The notes under the pieces were generated by a model. The model was not told the origin of the DNA and made no database searches. It worked only from the letters and a program-made list of their open reading frames with translations. This document shows, in pieces, positions 1 to 8,799 of a stretch of 21,107 bases of DNA (within the stretch, counting starts at the first letter, position 1; each line of letters opens with the position of its first letter). Source of the stretch: Phallusia fumigata (Eukaryota; Chordata; Ascidiacea; Phlebobranchia; Ascidiidae); assembly GCA_008931825.1 (NCBI GenBank), contig QXVZ01031416.1, positions 1-21,107 on the forward strand, given 5' to 3'. The position numbers and the translations under genes are program-made.

Positions 1-849
1 GAAGGACGAAATATCCTGCAGAATTTAAAGCTGTAAGTGTATCAGGTCATTCTATCTTCATTCTCTGGTCTAATTTGATCTTAACACGTTCAATTGTTCT
101 GCCTTGATAGTAGAGAAAACATTGTATGCTGAGAATACTAATTTGAAGGCTTGTTAAATGGATTGTTATTGATATGCAGATCTTGTGATATAAAAAGGTT
201 TAGTTGCATGGAAAACAACAGCAGATCACCGTACACATTGGAACAAATAATGACATCAAGAGATTTTTTGCAAAAAGAAACAATTGAGGTTTTCAGACGC
301 TCTAAGTGGTCTTGGGTACAAATCTTAACAAACTTTATTTCTTGCTCGCGCATTTGCTGCACGATAATTACCGATCTGATGCTGATTTAACAAAACCTTA
401 ATGCGCCTAAACTTGTTTTAAAAGTCCCTGTTTAAAATTGATATGTTATTGTTGTGAATTATAAAAAGTTGCTTAAAAGTTGTGAATCCTTGACATTCAT
501 TTTAACTAATAGGTAACATTTTGTTTTTACTTATAAATACCGATGTACTAATGTGTAAGGGGTTTTAGTTGATAATTAGTGCCAGTTGTTTCTGTACTAA
601 TTAAAAACAATTTTAAAAATTGAGTTTTGATCAAAACGGACAAGTTCCACATTGTTGTATTTTCACAGGCAATGCATAAAACAAAATTTACAACGGAGCA
701 TTACAAATGAGCAAAGGGAAACGAATACATGCCTAAACGAAAAAAATATCTTATTCACAAAGTCCGGAAATTAAAATACTAAGTCCAGAATGTTTTAAAT
801 TTTTAAGTTTAAAATACAAAATTGATGAGATCATTTTTTTATTTTACGG
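1..849. other. Intergenic block, duplicated at 5013-5730
   Basis: No convincing exon is seen here. The stretch from 1 to about 740 aligns collinearly with about 5013-5730, with many small differences. Shared landmarks include 'attctctggtctaatttg', a 'gatatgcagatct' stretch and a run near 'taataggtaacattttgttt'. In the second copy this block lies 5' of minus-strand gene B. By analogy, the first copy is probably the 5' flank of a further minus-strand family member just left of the window. Shorter related pieces occur at about 6800-6930 and 11285-11350, upstream of copies C and F. The short open frames on both strands here have no family resemblance and are not called. Confidence 0.6.
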
Positions 850-1936
850 CTACTCGTTAAAACCCAGGTATTCAGGGACAGGTTGTTGAATCGGAACAAG
901 ATACTCATCGTTGTCGGCTCTCTGGGCAACATCTACACTGGCATAGTCTGCAAAACGTTGCGATTAACTTACACTGTAGCACAGGAGTGTTAACAGACCT
1001 TTACCGTGATGAATCATAGGCGGATGTGAATTCGGATTTTGTTCTTGCTCTTCAATTACACGTTGAGAAGAAGCTCGCAAGTTTTGCATGAAATTTGACT
1101 GTTGATAAGTTTCTGACCAAAAATGACATTGGTTACTTCTTGTGGTAAAACATGCAGCAGGCATCAGTGATTTTGTTCTGCTTACAGTTGGCTCGCATAA
1201 CTTAGTTATGAAAGCACAATATCTTAATGGGTTTAATTAATCACAGCAAACCTGTACTACCCCATACTCAACTTGCAAATGGATTGTTTAATGATAGAGA
1301 TTTATTAGTATGCCACCAAACTTAAAAGGCCAGCCGGTGTTTATCTGTAAAACATTTGTTAGGAATGAAAAACTGTTTTGAGTAAAAATATTACAACCAT
1401 TGGCAATCAGGTTACGTTATGACCGAGAAACTGAATGCTTTTGTAGGTAAGGTATGATATTTGTTGACTAACCCGATCATTTTGTTGTTTTGACAGGTTT
1501 TACACAAACAAATGATAAGGAGCAGACAAATAATCGCAAGAACAACAGTTGCTGCCACGAAGACGATGATGGTAGTTGCAAAAAAACCTAAAATCGTGGC
1601 AATTAAATATAACCAAAGTTATATATGTTCTGATCAGCAATTTTGTGTCGATTGATTTCTTATGATATGCAAAATAAGTTAATCCTGATGTCTGCGGTGC
1701 GGTTTAGTACGGGCTTATGCAAATTTATTTGCCAATTGAAACCTGTAGGTCTGATGCACGATTTCTTTGTCGCAGTGCCGAAAAAGACTACAAACAAATA
1801 GTGCTAAGTTAGACGGTAAAGTTTATTGGTACAGCTAACGTTTATGGTATGCTATGTAGGCGAAATCATATGCCGGTAAAGACTTACCACTCGCTATGAT
1901 CAATATCACTGACTGTACAATAATGAGCAGGGACAT
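850..1936 (-). pseudogene. Copy A: short, broken member of the receptor family
   Basis: Exons seen are E1 1888-1936 (MSLLIIVQSVILIIAS, donor GTAAGT), an E2 remnant starting at 1787, E5 1473-1587, E6 about 1005-1112 and E7 850-947. The E2 remnant begins FFGTATKKSC and stays open to a stop at 1660-1662. It has lost most of the CUB-like core. E3 and E4 are absent. E5 encodes a good transmembrane helix (core VVLAIICLLLIICLC). E7 is well preserved and carries DNDEYLVPI and PEYLGF. E6 is 108 bp, where the frame needs a length of 2 modulo 3 (128 bp in B and G, 122 in D). Reading from E5 therefore runs into a stop before E7. E5 to E7 resemble copy D, while E1 and the 5' flank resemble copy E. This is a pseudogene, or at best encodes a truncated product. 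Confidence 0.7.
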
Positions 1937-2335
1937 TATATGTTCGATGAAAACAAAACCTTTGATCAATAATCTTTTTCGTCACATCACTTTTCTCGCA
2001 AAAATTTTAACTGACCTCACAACTCCATCTACAACAGAATCAACTAAAAGGATGCACAACTGCCGTAACGTTTAAACGCATTAGACTTGTTATAAGGAAC
2101 TAATAGGAGCAAATTCACCCACCCATTTTCAGTAACACTGCTACTAAACATATCACCATCAGATTAGTATTTGTTCGATGCATAAACGTACGTGTATTAT
2201 GAGTTGTTCTACCTACAGTTGTTCTATAAAGACATGTAAGTCAGTTTGTAAAACAAACAGATATAGGTATGAAGGGATTTAGGTTGGTACCTCAATTAGC
2301 AGCCTGAGGCAAGCGTTTGTGTTGTGCGCACGTAG
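1937..2335 (-). promoter_or_regulatory. 5' flank of copy A, shared with copy E
   Basis: This block, directly upstream of the A start codon, is nearly collinear with 14466-14866 upstream of E. Both contain 'gatcaataat' or 'gataaataat', 'aacgtttaaacgcattagac', 'cacccacccatttt', 'cataaacgtacgtgta' and 'gtgcgcacgta'. Resemblance stops sharply near 2335, where sequence typical of the B/H 3' flank begins. The block probably holds the promoter of the group I genes. I see no certain TATA box or initiator, so this is inferred from position and conservation. Confidence 0.5.
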
Positions 2336-2503
2336 ACGCAAATTAAACGAATATTCAAATAATGTATGCTTGTAATATTCTTTAACAATTCACAACAATA
2401 TTTGTAAAAAAAATGAGGGAACTGTACAGATTTACAAAATGCTTTTGCTCAAATGATGTGATACGTTTTGCAACAAAAAGTTTCAACAAGTTATATTTTG
2501 TTT
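2336..2503 (-). other. 3' flank / 3' UTR of gene B
   Basis: This stretch runs from 'agacgcaaattaaacgaat' to the B stop codon. It is repeated almost unchanged at 18567-18714, 3' of copy H, apart from about 20 bases missing there. A piece of it (about 5956-6005) also precedes copy C. It is probably the 3' untranslated region. I found no canonical AATAAA on the minus strand in this stretch, so the polyadenylation site is not located. Confidence 0.5.
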
Positions 2504-4829
2504 TTAATTCTGGGCCGGTTCATTAAAATCCAAGTATGCCGGAACAGGTTGTGAGATTGGAACAAGATAGTCGTCGTTGTCAGGTCTTGCAACTGCATCT
2601 ATAACGGCATAATCTACAAAACGTAAAACAGTAAACAACAACAACAAAACGGCAAAAAAGTAATCACCACTCGAACCGTGTCCTAACGCTGGTGGATTGC
2701 AAACAGGATGTCGTCTTTGCTGTTCAATAACGAGTTCAGGAGAAGGTGGGCGCATATTCCGTAGTTGATTGTTCCGGTTTGTGAACTGGACTGTTGCGGC
2801 GTTTCTAANAGTTGAATGTTCCGGTTTGTGAACTGGACTGTTGCGGCGTTTCTAAATAAAAGAGTTTTAAAGTTTTTTAATTCATTAGGTATCGATAATT
2901 GAATTCGTAATTGTAGCTGAAACAAAACTGAGTCTTTAAATAGGACTGACAGAGAGTCGGAGCCCTATTTTAAGTTTTGTGAAACAAGTGGGCCTTTGTT
3001 TAATGCCAACGCGATGTCTTCGTTAAAACTCATTCTTTGAATTGGAAGAACCAAACGGTTTAAAATAGACGCTAAATTTTGATTGTTAAATGTACTAACC
3101 TTAGCCATCTGTTCTGTCGCCGATTTTGTATCAAAGCGATGACAATGAGTAGACAGAAAATTGCCAGCACAACTGTCGCCGTTATTATAACGATGACAAG
3201 AGTAACAGAAAAACCTGAAAACATAAAATTACTCTGTTAACACCACGACACAGACAAATCCAAAAGCCTACATCTTAAATATGCAATGAAAATAATTAAA
3301 CTCATAGTTTTGATATTTGACGTTGTCGCATGCAAATTCGCGTGTCATGTGATGAGCATTTAGGCTAAGTTTTAATACTATTGAAATATTGCTGAAGCGT
3401 TGATTTTTAATCAATCTTTAATATTGTTTCTCGGTCCTCCCTTATTTGCATAGTCCCTGCATACCTGTATTGTTTCGTTTTTGAACATTTTGCGAGAAAA
3501 CTTACCCTTAGATTTAGCATCAGCTGATGTGCTTTGTATATTCCCGGCTATTTTACTAGGGGGCATTGTCGGTGTGTTATTTGGTATATTTGCTGTTGTT
3601 GCATCATCTTTGTTCGTACGTGCAACTGTTTCCGTTGTTGTTGTGACTGTTGTGGACGCCTTCTTTAAACATGCTGTGGATAATATGTAAGCGACATTTA
3701 GAAATCTGAAGTAGTTCTTACAAACTTCTTACAAAAGAATTGTCACAATCTAAAGCTCTATACCTATCTTAGTTGTTTCGCCGTGCGGTTTCGCTACAAA
3801 ACAACATTCAAACTTAATTATTTCGAATTTGTATGAAATTTCGAAATACGAGGGTTTACGTGATTACAAATATTTGTAACTGTCATAGAGCTTGTGTGTA
3901 GTGAATGCATTGTAATGCAAACGTTTCAACAATGGCTGTGAGCATCATTAGTTCAAAACGAGGGTTGTTTAAAACTGTGAGCTTCTGCTACTTTTATTTA
4001 CGTTCTTCCTAATCTTTGTATGTTCATGAAAAAGAAACTTGTTTGTCCTGCATGTGATGTTCCTTGTGACAGGATGTTTTCCAACTTTGTGACGTGACAA
4101 TTAAAAGGCAGGTAATTTTTGACAACTCATGCAATATTTATATGATGCAAAGTAACTCACTTGTGTTTGGAACAACCTCGGTCGGCACGATTGCATCACA
4201 ATCGAAAAATTCGTATGACATCACTGATGAGAACATGTACAACCTGGTGGTAATATTAGGCGGCCATGTAGCTAGTGTTTGTATGACACCTTCGCACAAA
4301 TTCTTTTCATCAAGTACTGATTTGCATTCCGATTTGTTAGAACCGCCCATCAAGTAGATGCGACACCAAGGACGGTCTACCCTTGAATATTCCTTCTCTT
4401 TAAATAAAAACAGTTAATCAATAAATTTTTATCTTAAACTTTTATCAATCGTTGTCTTACCTGGTTGATCAGGCAACTGAAGGTGAAACTCGGAATCAGA
4501 AGAATAAACGACGCTTTGTAAAACTTTAAAAACCATCATGGGATTTTTAGTGTCGTGTTGATGAGAATTATTAAGCTGCCATACACACTTGCTTGCTGCA
4601 TTTTTGTAATATCCGCTAGCATGAATCAAATAACCTGAGGTGTTGGAACTGGAAAGGGAAAAGCAGTATGCTGTTGACAGTGCCAAACAACCTGTAAAAA
4701 ACAGAATTTAATTTATATTGTCCTAACACTTACTCTCAAATCAAGATTGAAAACTATTTCTATAAATAAGCTCTACTCACTGGTAAATCCCACAGCAAGA
4801 AACAGCTGTTGAAACTGAAATGACGTCAT
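2504..4829 (-). CDS. Gene B: complete CUB-like type I membrane receptor, 345 aa
   Basis: Exons on the minus strand are 4781-4829, 4461-4691, 4161-4397, 3506-3673, 3100-3214, 2677-2804 and 2504-2613. They total 1038 nt and all phases agree. Residues 1-17 form a signal peptide (MTSFQFQQLFLAVGFT). Residues 17-93 are CUB-like (SGYLIHASGYYKN, CVWQL, MMVFKVL). Residues 94-172 are the second module, with WCRIY, four Cys, WPPNITT and FFDC. Residues 173-228 are a Thr-rich stalk, likely O-glycosylated. Sequons include NTS, NKS and NIT. The transmembrane helix is about 230-256, followed by QNRRQNRW. Tail tyrosines are Y311 (YAVI), Y325 (DDYLVPI) and Y336 (AYLDF). The role is inferred to be a surface receptor that signals through SH2 proteins; the ligand is unknown. 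E6 is partly duplicated around the N at 2809, and only the gene-proximal copy keeps frame. The E6 donor could also be 9 nt downstream. Confidence 0.8.
2763..2855. repeat. 46-bp duplication around a single N (assembly seam)
   Basis: Bases 2763-2808 and 2810-2855 are the same 46-bp piece of gene B exon E6 with one mismatch, separated by one N at 2809. Copy H carries this piece only once (start of E6 at 19011). Keeping both copies would put E6 out of frame. The pattern is what two overlapping contig ends give when they are joined without merging. Confidence 0.8.
3904..3934. repeat. Recurrent intronic element with octamer-like core (in B)
   Basis: The sequence 'attgtaatgcaaacgttt' followed by 'caacaatg' lies in the intron between E4 and E3 of B. 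Close relatives stand at 10231-10260, 13001-13027, 15846-15873, 20055-20088 and 20521-20554, usually preceded by a 'gagcttgt'-like string. ATGCAAA resembles part of the POU octamer ATGCAAAT. It may be a regulatory element or a worn dispersed repeat. Confidence 0.45.
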
Positions 4830-5742
4830 TTTTAGTATCAGCACCTGACTAACGTTGCAGAAAAATAGCCCCAAACTAAATCTTGCACTTAGCCGCACAA
4901 ACATGCAGTGCCGATGAGCCTTTGCGACTGCAAGGTTATGATTTTACTATGCCACCACAAACTATTTCAAGGTTTCATGGTTCTATTTATTACGAAAATT
5001 GAACAATGACAAGATAGACGAAATATCCTGGAAAGTTTAAAAACGGTAAGAGTAACGGGTTATTCTATTTTCATTCTCTGGTCTAATTTGGATCGTAACA
5101 CGTCATATTATTCTGCCTTGATGGCCAAGTAAACAATGTCTGCTAAAAACACCAATTTGAAGGCTTGCTAAACTGATTGTCATTGATATGCAGATCTCGT
5201 GATATGAAAACATTTAGTTGTATCGAAAACAAAACCTGGTCATCCTTCACATACGAACAAGTAACGACATCATGAAGGTTCCTTTACAAAAACAAACAAC
5301 TTCGGCGAGGATTTGGACGCTCTAGTGGTCTTGGGTTCAAATCTTATCAAGCTTTATTTCTTGCTCACGCATTTGCTGCACAATTGTTACCGAACGGATG
5401 CTGATTTAACAAAACCTTGCGCGTAAACTTAGTTAAATAGACCCTGGTAAAAATTGATATGGTGTTGTTGTAAATTATGCATAAAACTTAATCTTAAACA
5501 TTATTTCAACTAATAGGTAACATTTTGTTTTAACTTAATTACCGATGTGCTACTGTGTAAAAGGAATAGAGTTTACCAGTTGTTTCTGCACTAATTAGAA
5601 ACTCAATTTCTAAAATTGAGTTTTGATTTAAGCGCACAAGTTCCACATGTTTGTATTTTTACATGCGATACGTTAAACAAGGTTTGCAACGAAGGATTAC
5701 AAATATGCAAAAGAACAAATGCTATGCCTAAACACTAAACAC
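4830..5742. other. Intergenic block upstream of gene B
   Basis: No exon is recognised. The part nearest gene B (about 4830-5010) is conserved with 6633-6790 upstream of C and 11122-11270 upstream of F, so it probably contains the group II promoter. The part from 5013 to about 5730 is the second copy of the block at 1-740. The change between these two parts lies near 5010. Confidence 0.5.
4946..4967 (-). promoter_or_regulatory. Conserved upstream element of group II genes (B)
   Basis: The plus-strand string 'ctatgccaccacaaactat' sits about 117-138 bp upstream of the B start codon. It recurs at the same relative place upstream of F (11220-11241) and, with one change, C (6740-6761). On the gene strand it reads TTTGTGGTGG, and TGTGGT is a RUNX-type core. 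The function is inferred from conserved spacing. Confidence 0.35.
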
Positions 5743-5744
5743 AG

Positions 5745-5905
5745 TCAAAAAAGTAGAATGACAACACTGCTGAAAAATGATACAGCCTAGTAGGCTTAGG
5801 ACTATATTCGGCGGCCAGGTAGCTAGTGTTTGTATCACACCTTCACACAAATTCTTTTCATCAAGCACTGATTTGCTTTTCCTTTCATCGGAACCGTCGG
5901 AAACT
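5745..5905 (-). pseudogene. Isolated E3 relic
   Basis: The minus strand encodes SVLDEKNLCEGVIQTLATWPPN, written here only in part as its key motifs: DEKNLCEG and TWPPN. This matches exon E3 of B. Downstream of WPPN the frame slips, yet the DNA still resembles the E3 stretch ending in FFDC. Most of the upstream part with WCRIY is worn. No other exon of this copy is next to it. To its left is a duplicated intergenic block, and to its right is the 3' flank of copy C. It looks like a leftover of an earlier duplication. Confidence 0.7.
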
Positions 5906-5955
5906 AGAAAGTCAATACTTGTTTTTATAAAGTAATTGTAGGCTACAAACACCAA

Positions 5956-6632
5956 TATGTGATACGTTTTGCAACAAAAAGTTTCAACAAGTTATGTTTT
6001 GTTTTTAATTCTGGGCCGGTTCATTAAANTTTGGAACAACGTCGGTCGGCACGGTGGCATCACAATCGAAAAATTTGTATGACATCACTGATGAGAACAT
6101 GTAGAACCTAGTAGTAATATTAGGCGGCCATGTAGCTAGTGTTTGTATGACACCTTCGCACTAATTCTTTTCATCAAGTACTGATTTGCATTCCGATTTA
6201 TTAGAACCGCCCATCAAGTAGATGCGACACCAAGGACGGTCTACCCTTGAATATTCCTTCTCTTTAAAAAAAAACAGTTAATCAATAAACTTTTATCTTA
6301 AACTTTTATCTATCGTTGTCTTACCTTGTTGATCAGGCAACTGAAGGTGAAACTCGGAAAAAGGAGAATAAACGGCGCTTTGTAAAACTTTAAAAACCAT
6401 CATGCGATTTTTAGTGTCGTGTTGATGAGAATCATTAAGCTGCCATACAACTGGGAAGGGAAAAGCAGTATGCTGTTGACAGTGCCAAAGAACCTGTAAA
6501 AAAACAAAAATTATTCCACATTGTCCTAACACTAACTTTTCAATCAAGATTGAAAACTGTAGCTATAAATAAGCTCTACTCACTGGTAAATACCACTGCA
6601 AGAAACAGATGTTGAAATCGAAAAGACGTCAT
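5956..6632 (-). pseudogene. Copy C: broken group II member cut by an assembly join
   Basis: Exons seen are E1 6584-6632 (MTSFRFQHLFLAVVFT, donor GTGAGT), E2 6325-6493, E3 about 6030-6261, and the last codons of E7 with 3' flank at 5956-6028. A single N at 6029 lies directly between the end of E7 and the middle of the E3 end, so E4 to E6 and roughly 2 kb of the unit are probably missing from the assembly rather than from the genome. Independently of the gap, E2 is 169 bp instead of 231 and lacks the middle of the CUB-like module, which shifts frame. E3 has an in-frame TAG where B has the Leu of KNLCEG. The first E2 Cys of B is Ser here. It is best read as a pseudogene of the B type. Confidence 0.75.
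6029..6029. other. Single N: chimeric assembly join inside copy C
   Basis: Left of the N is the 3' end of an E7 exon (compare 2504-2527). Right of it is the 3' part of an E3 exon (compare 4165-4200). In B these points are about 1.6 kb apart. The N therefore stands for an unresolved gap of unknown true size. Confidence 0.75.
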
Positions 6633-7270
6633 TTTTAGGATGAACACCTGCCTAACACAACCAACAAACTACCTCAAAACTACAAGCCGTGAAAACATGC
6701 AATGTCGATGAGTCTCGGCGACAGCAAGGTTGTGATTTAACTATGCCACGACAAACTAATTTAGGGTTTCATTCTTCTATTTATTACGGAAATCAAACAA
6801 TAGCGAATATTGATTTCAGAAATTAAAATGAGTGCGTTTATCGGGTCATTCTACCGCCATTCTGTGGTCGAATTTGAATCTTAACACGCTTAACTGTTCT
6901 GTCTTGATAATCAAGAAAACATTGTATGTCAAAAATACCAATATATGGTTAAGGAGTTCGAAGTATGGTGGCCTATATTTAAAAACAATAAGTACTTTAG
7001 TTGACTCAAACATATCCTAGAGTGTTGACTAGTAAAGGAAGTTAGTTAAAAAGTTAAGATAAGTTTGCTAAGAAATAAAATTTCACAAAGATTTAATCCA
7101 AACGTACAATTACCAATTCGTTGTATTTTTGCACACAATGCATATACAGGTGTAACAGAGGGTAACGAGATAAATTCAAGTCTTTACAATATTTATGAAA
7201 TAATGTCTTGGTTTCATTTCGTTTTGAACAACATATTGTCAATCGAACAATTAATCAGTTCGTTTTAATT
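6633..7270. other. Intergenic block upstream of copy C
   Basis: Bases 6633-6790 match the 5' flanks of B and F. Bases about 6800-6930 match the beginning of the repeated block at 1-130. From about 6930 to the stop codon of D I recognise nothing. Small plus-strand open frames here (6832-7020, 7065-7268) show no family or domain signal. Confidence 0.5.
6740..6761 (-). promoter_or_regulatory. Conserved upstream element of group II genes (C)
   Basis: 'ctatgccacgacaaacta' lies about 108-129 bp upstream of the C start codon. It differs from the B and F copies inside the TGTGGT core (TGTCGT here), which would be expected to weaken a RUNX-type site. This fits the broken state of copy C. Confidence 0.3.
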
Positions 7271-8799
7271 CTAAGGTGATTCGTTGAAACTCAAGTATTC
7301 CGGAACAGGTTGTTGGATCGGAACAAGATACTCGTCGTTGTCGGGTCTTGAGGCAACATTTGCATTGGCAAAGTCTGCAAAACGTTTAAAATTAACTTTC
7401 GTTAGATTACAAGAATAATAACGTCTCTTTACTGTGACAAATCATAGGCGGATGGGAATTAGGATGTTGTTCGTGCACTTTAATTACACGTGCAGAAGAA
7501 GGTCGCTGATGTTGCAATTGATTTTGTTTTCTAAATTGCAATGTTGCGGCATTTCTGAACAAAAAATCACTGATGTTACTTGGTAAAGCGCAATGTTTAT
7601 GTATGAAACTATTCATAGTAAAACTGAACTACTCCATGCTTCACCTGATAATACATCATAGAATATAGTCTGCCACCAAACTCCAAATTCCAGTCAGTGT
7701 ATGCGTGGTAACATATTGTTGGGAATGATAAATCGTCAGGAGCATTTATTATTATTGAATTTTAGGTTCTTTTTTTGACGAGAAAACCAAACTACAAGTA
7801 AGGTACAAAATGTGTTGACTAACCTGGTCCCTTTATTGTTCTGACGAGTTTTACACAAACAAACGATAAGGAGCAGACAAATAATCGCAAGAACACCCGT
7901 TGCTGTTATAATGACGATGATGCCAGTTGCAGAGAAACCTAAAAACTTCGTCGGGTTAAAATAATGGAAACACGATTAATTATTGTTGCGTGTTAGGGTA
8001 TTTGTTGAAAAAAAATACTCGATACTATTTATTTCCAGCCTCATTTACGACAACTTATTCTAATATGTGAAAACTTGTATGGTTGTTACAACGCGATCTA
8101 AAACAATTTTTGTGCTGAAATACCAACAGTGGAGAGAGGCATCACCGACATGCTGAACTGTGGTCGTGACCATATCATCGGAACATTTCAAAAACTGGTC
8201 AGCTAGTTCCAGCTTTAGAAAGTAGACGGTTGTTGTCATTCGCGGCGGCCACTGGTCACTTATCTCTAGCTGTTTGTCGCACAGATGAGAGTATTTCTTC
8301 GCACATTTTCTCAGGCGCTTTCCGTTGTTGTTTGCATACAGCTGACACCAAATACCAGACGCCGAATATTGTGATTTGGGAATATCAGCCTGTATACCTT
8401 AATGTGCACAAACATAATTCAAGAAAACTGCAAAAATTGATACATATTTTTAAATGTATTGAACATACTTAAAAACCCTAATAAGATCAACAGCGTTTGT
8501 CGAAACGTAGAAAATGTTTTACACACAAGTATTGACTCGCATCTTTTCATTTAAACTAATTAAACCTTGAAATGTGTACAACTCACCGCTGGGCAATGTG
8601 AACACTTCGTCTTGGTGTTCGTCCAAGGCATAGTGTTCCAAACCAATTAAAGCAAATATCACATCTGTAGAATCTGTGCCATTGAAAATCCATTCGCACG
8701 TTTTCTGAGCGTTGGCAGTGTAGTTGTAACCTACTTTTCCGTTTAGCTGTTCCTCGACGATTTTGCAATCCGCATCCTTCGCACAGTTGATCCACGACA
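7271..8799 (-). CDS. Gene D: divergent ectodomain on the common YLVPI tail
   Basis: Minus-strand exons are E2 8587-8799, E3 8146-8397, E5 7824-7938, E6 7433-7554 and E7 7271-7374. E1 was not found. From the last base of E1 onward this gives 268 codons plus stop, open and in phase. E2 has three Cys and a CUB-like start (GYNYTANAQKTCEWIF). E3 keeps the family pattern at low identity: IWCQLY, four Cys and WPPRMTT. The Thr-rich stalk exon is absent and E3 joins E5 in phase 1. The E5 helix core is GVLAIICLLLIVCLC. The tail has DNDEYLVPI and PEYLSF. The first tail Tyr of the family is Phe here (NFANAN). E5 to E7 are close to copy A, so D looks like an old ectodomain joined to a common tail. The E3 acceptor AAG/GT was chosen because it alone keeps phase. 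Confidence 0.7.

Noticed and set aside
151-390. Open frames on both strands near the left edge
   Set aside because: The paralogous block at about 5160-5400 does not keep either frame, so they are chance.
3506-3673. Thr/Asn-rich run of ACA/ACG codons suspected as a microsatellite
   Set aside because: It is bordered by good splice sites in phase 1, has 168 bp in two copies and keeps a Cys at its start, so it is the stalk exon.
4094-4357. Plus-strand open frame of 87 codons
   Set aside because: It is the antisense shadow of exon E3 of gene B, and the same frame appears over E3 of H at 20717-20980. The minus strand has the Cys pattern, WPP motif and splice sites.
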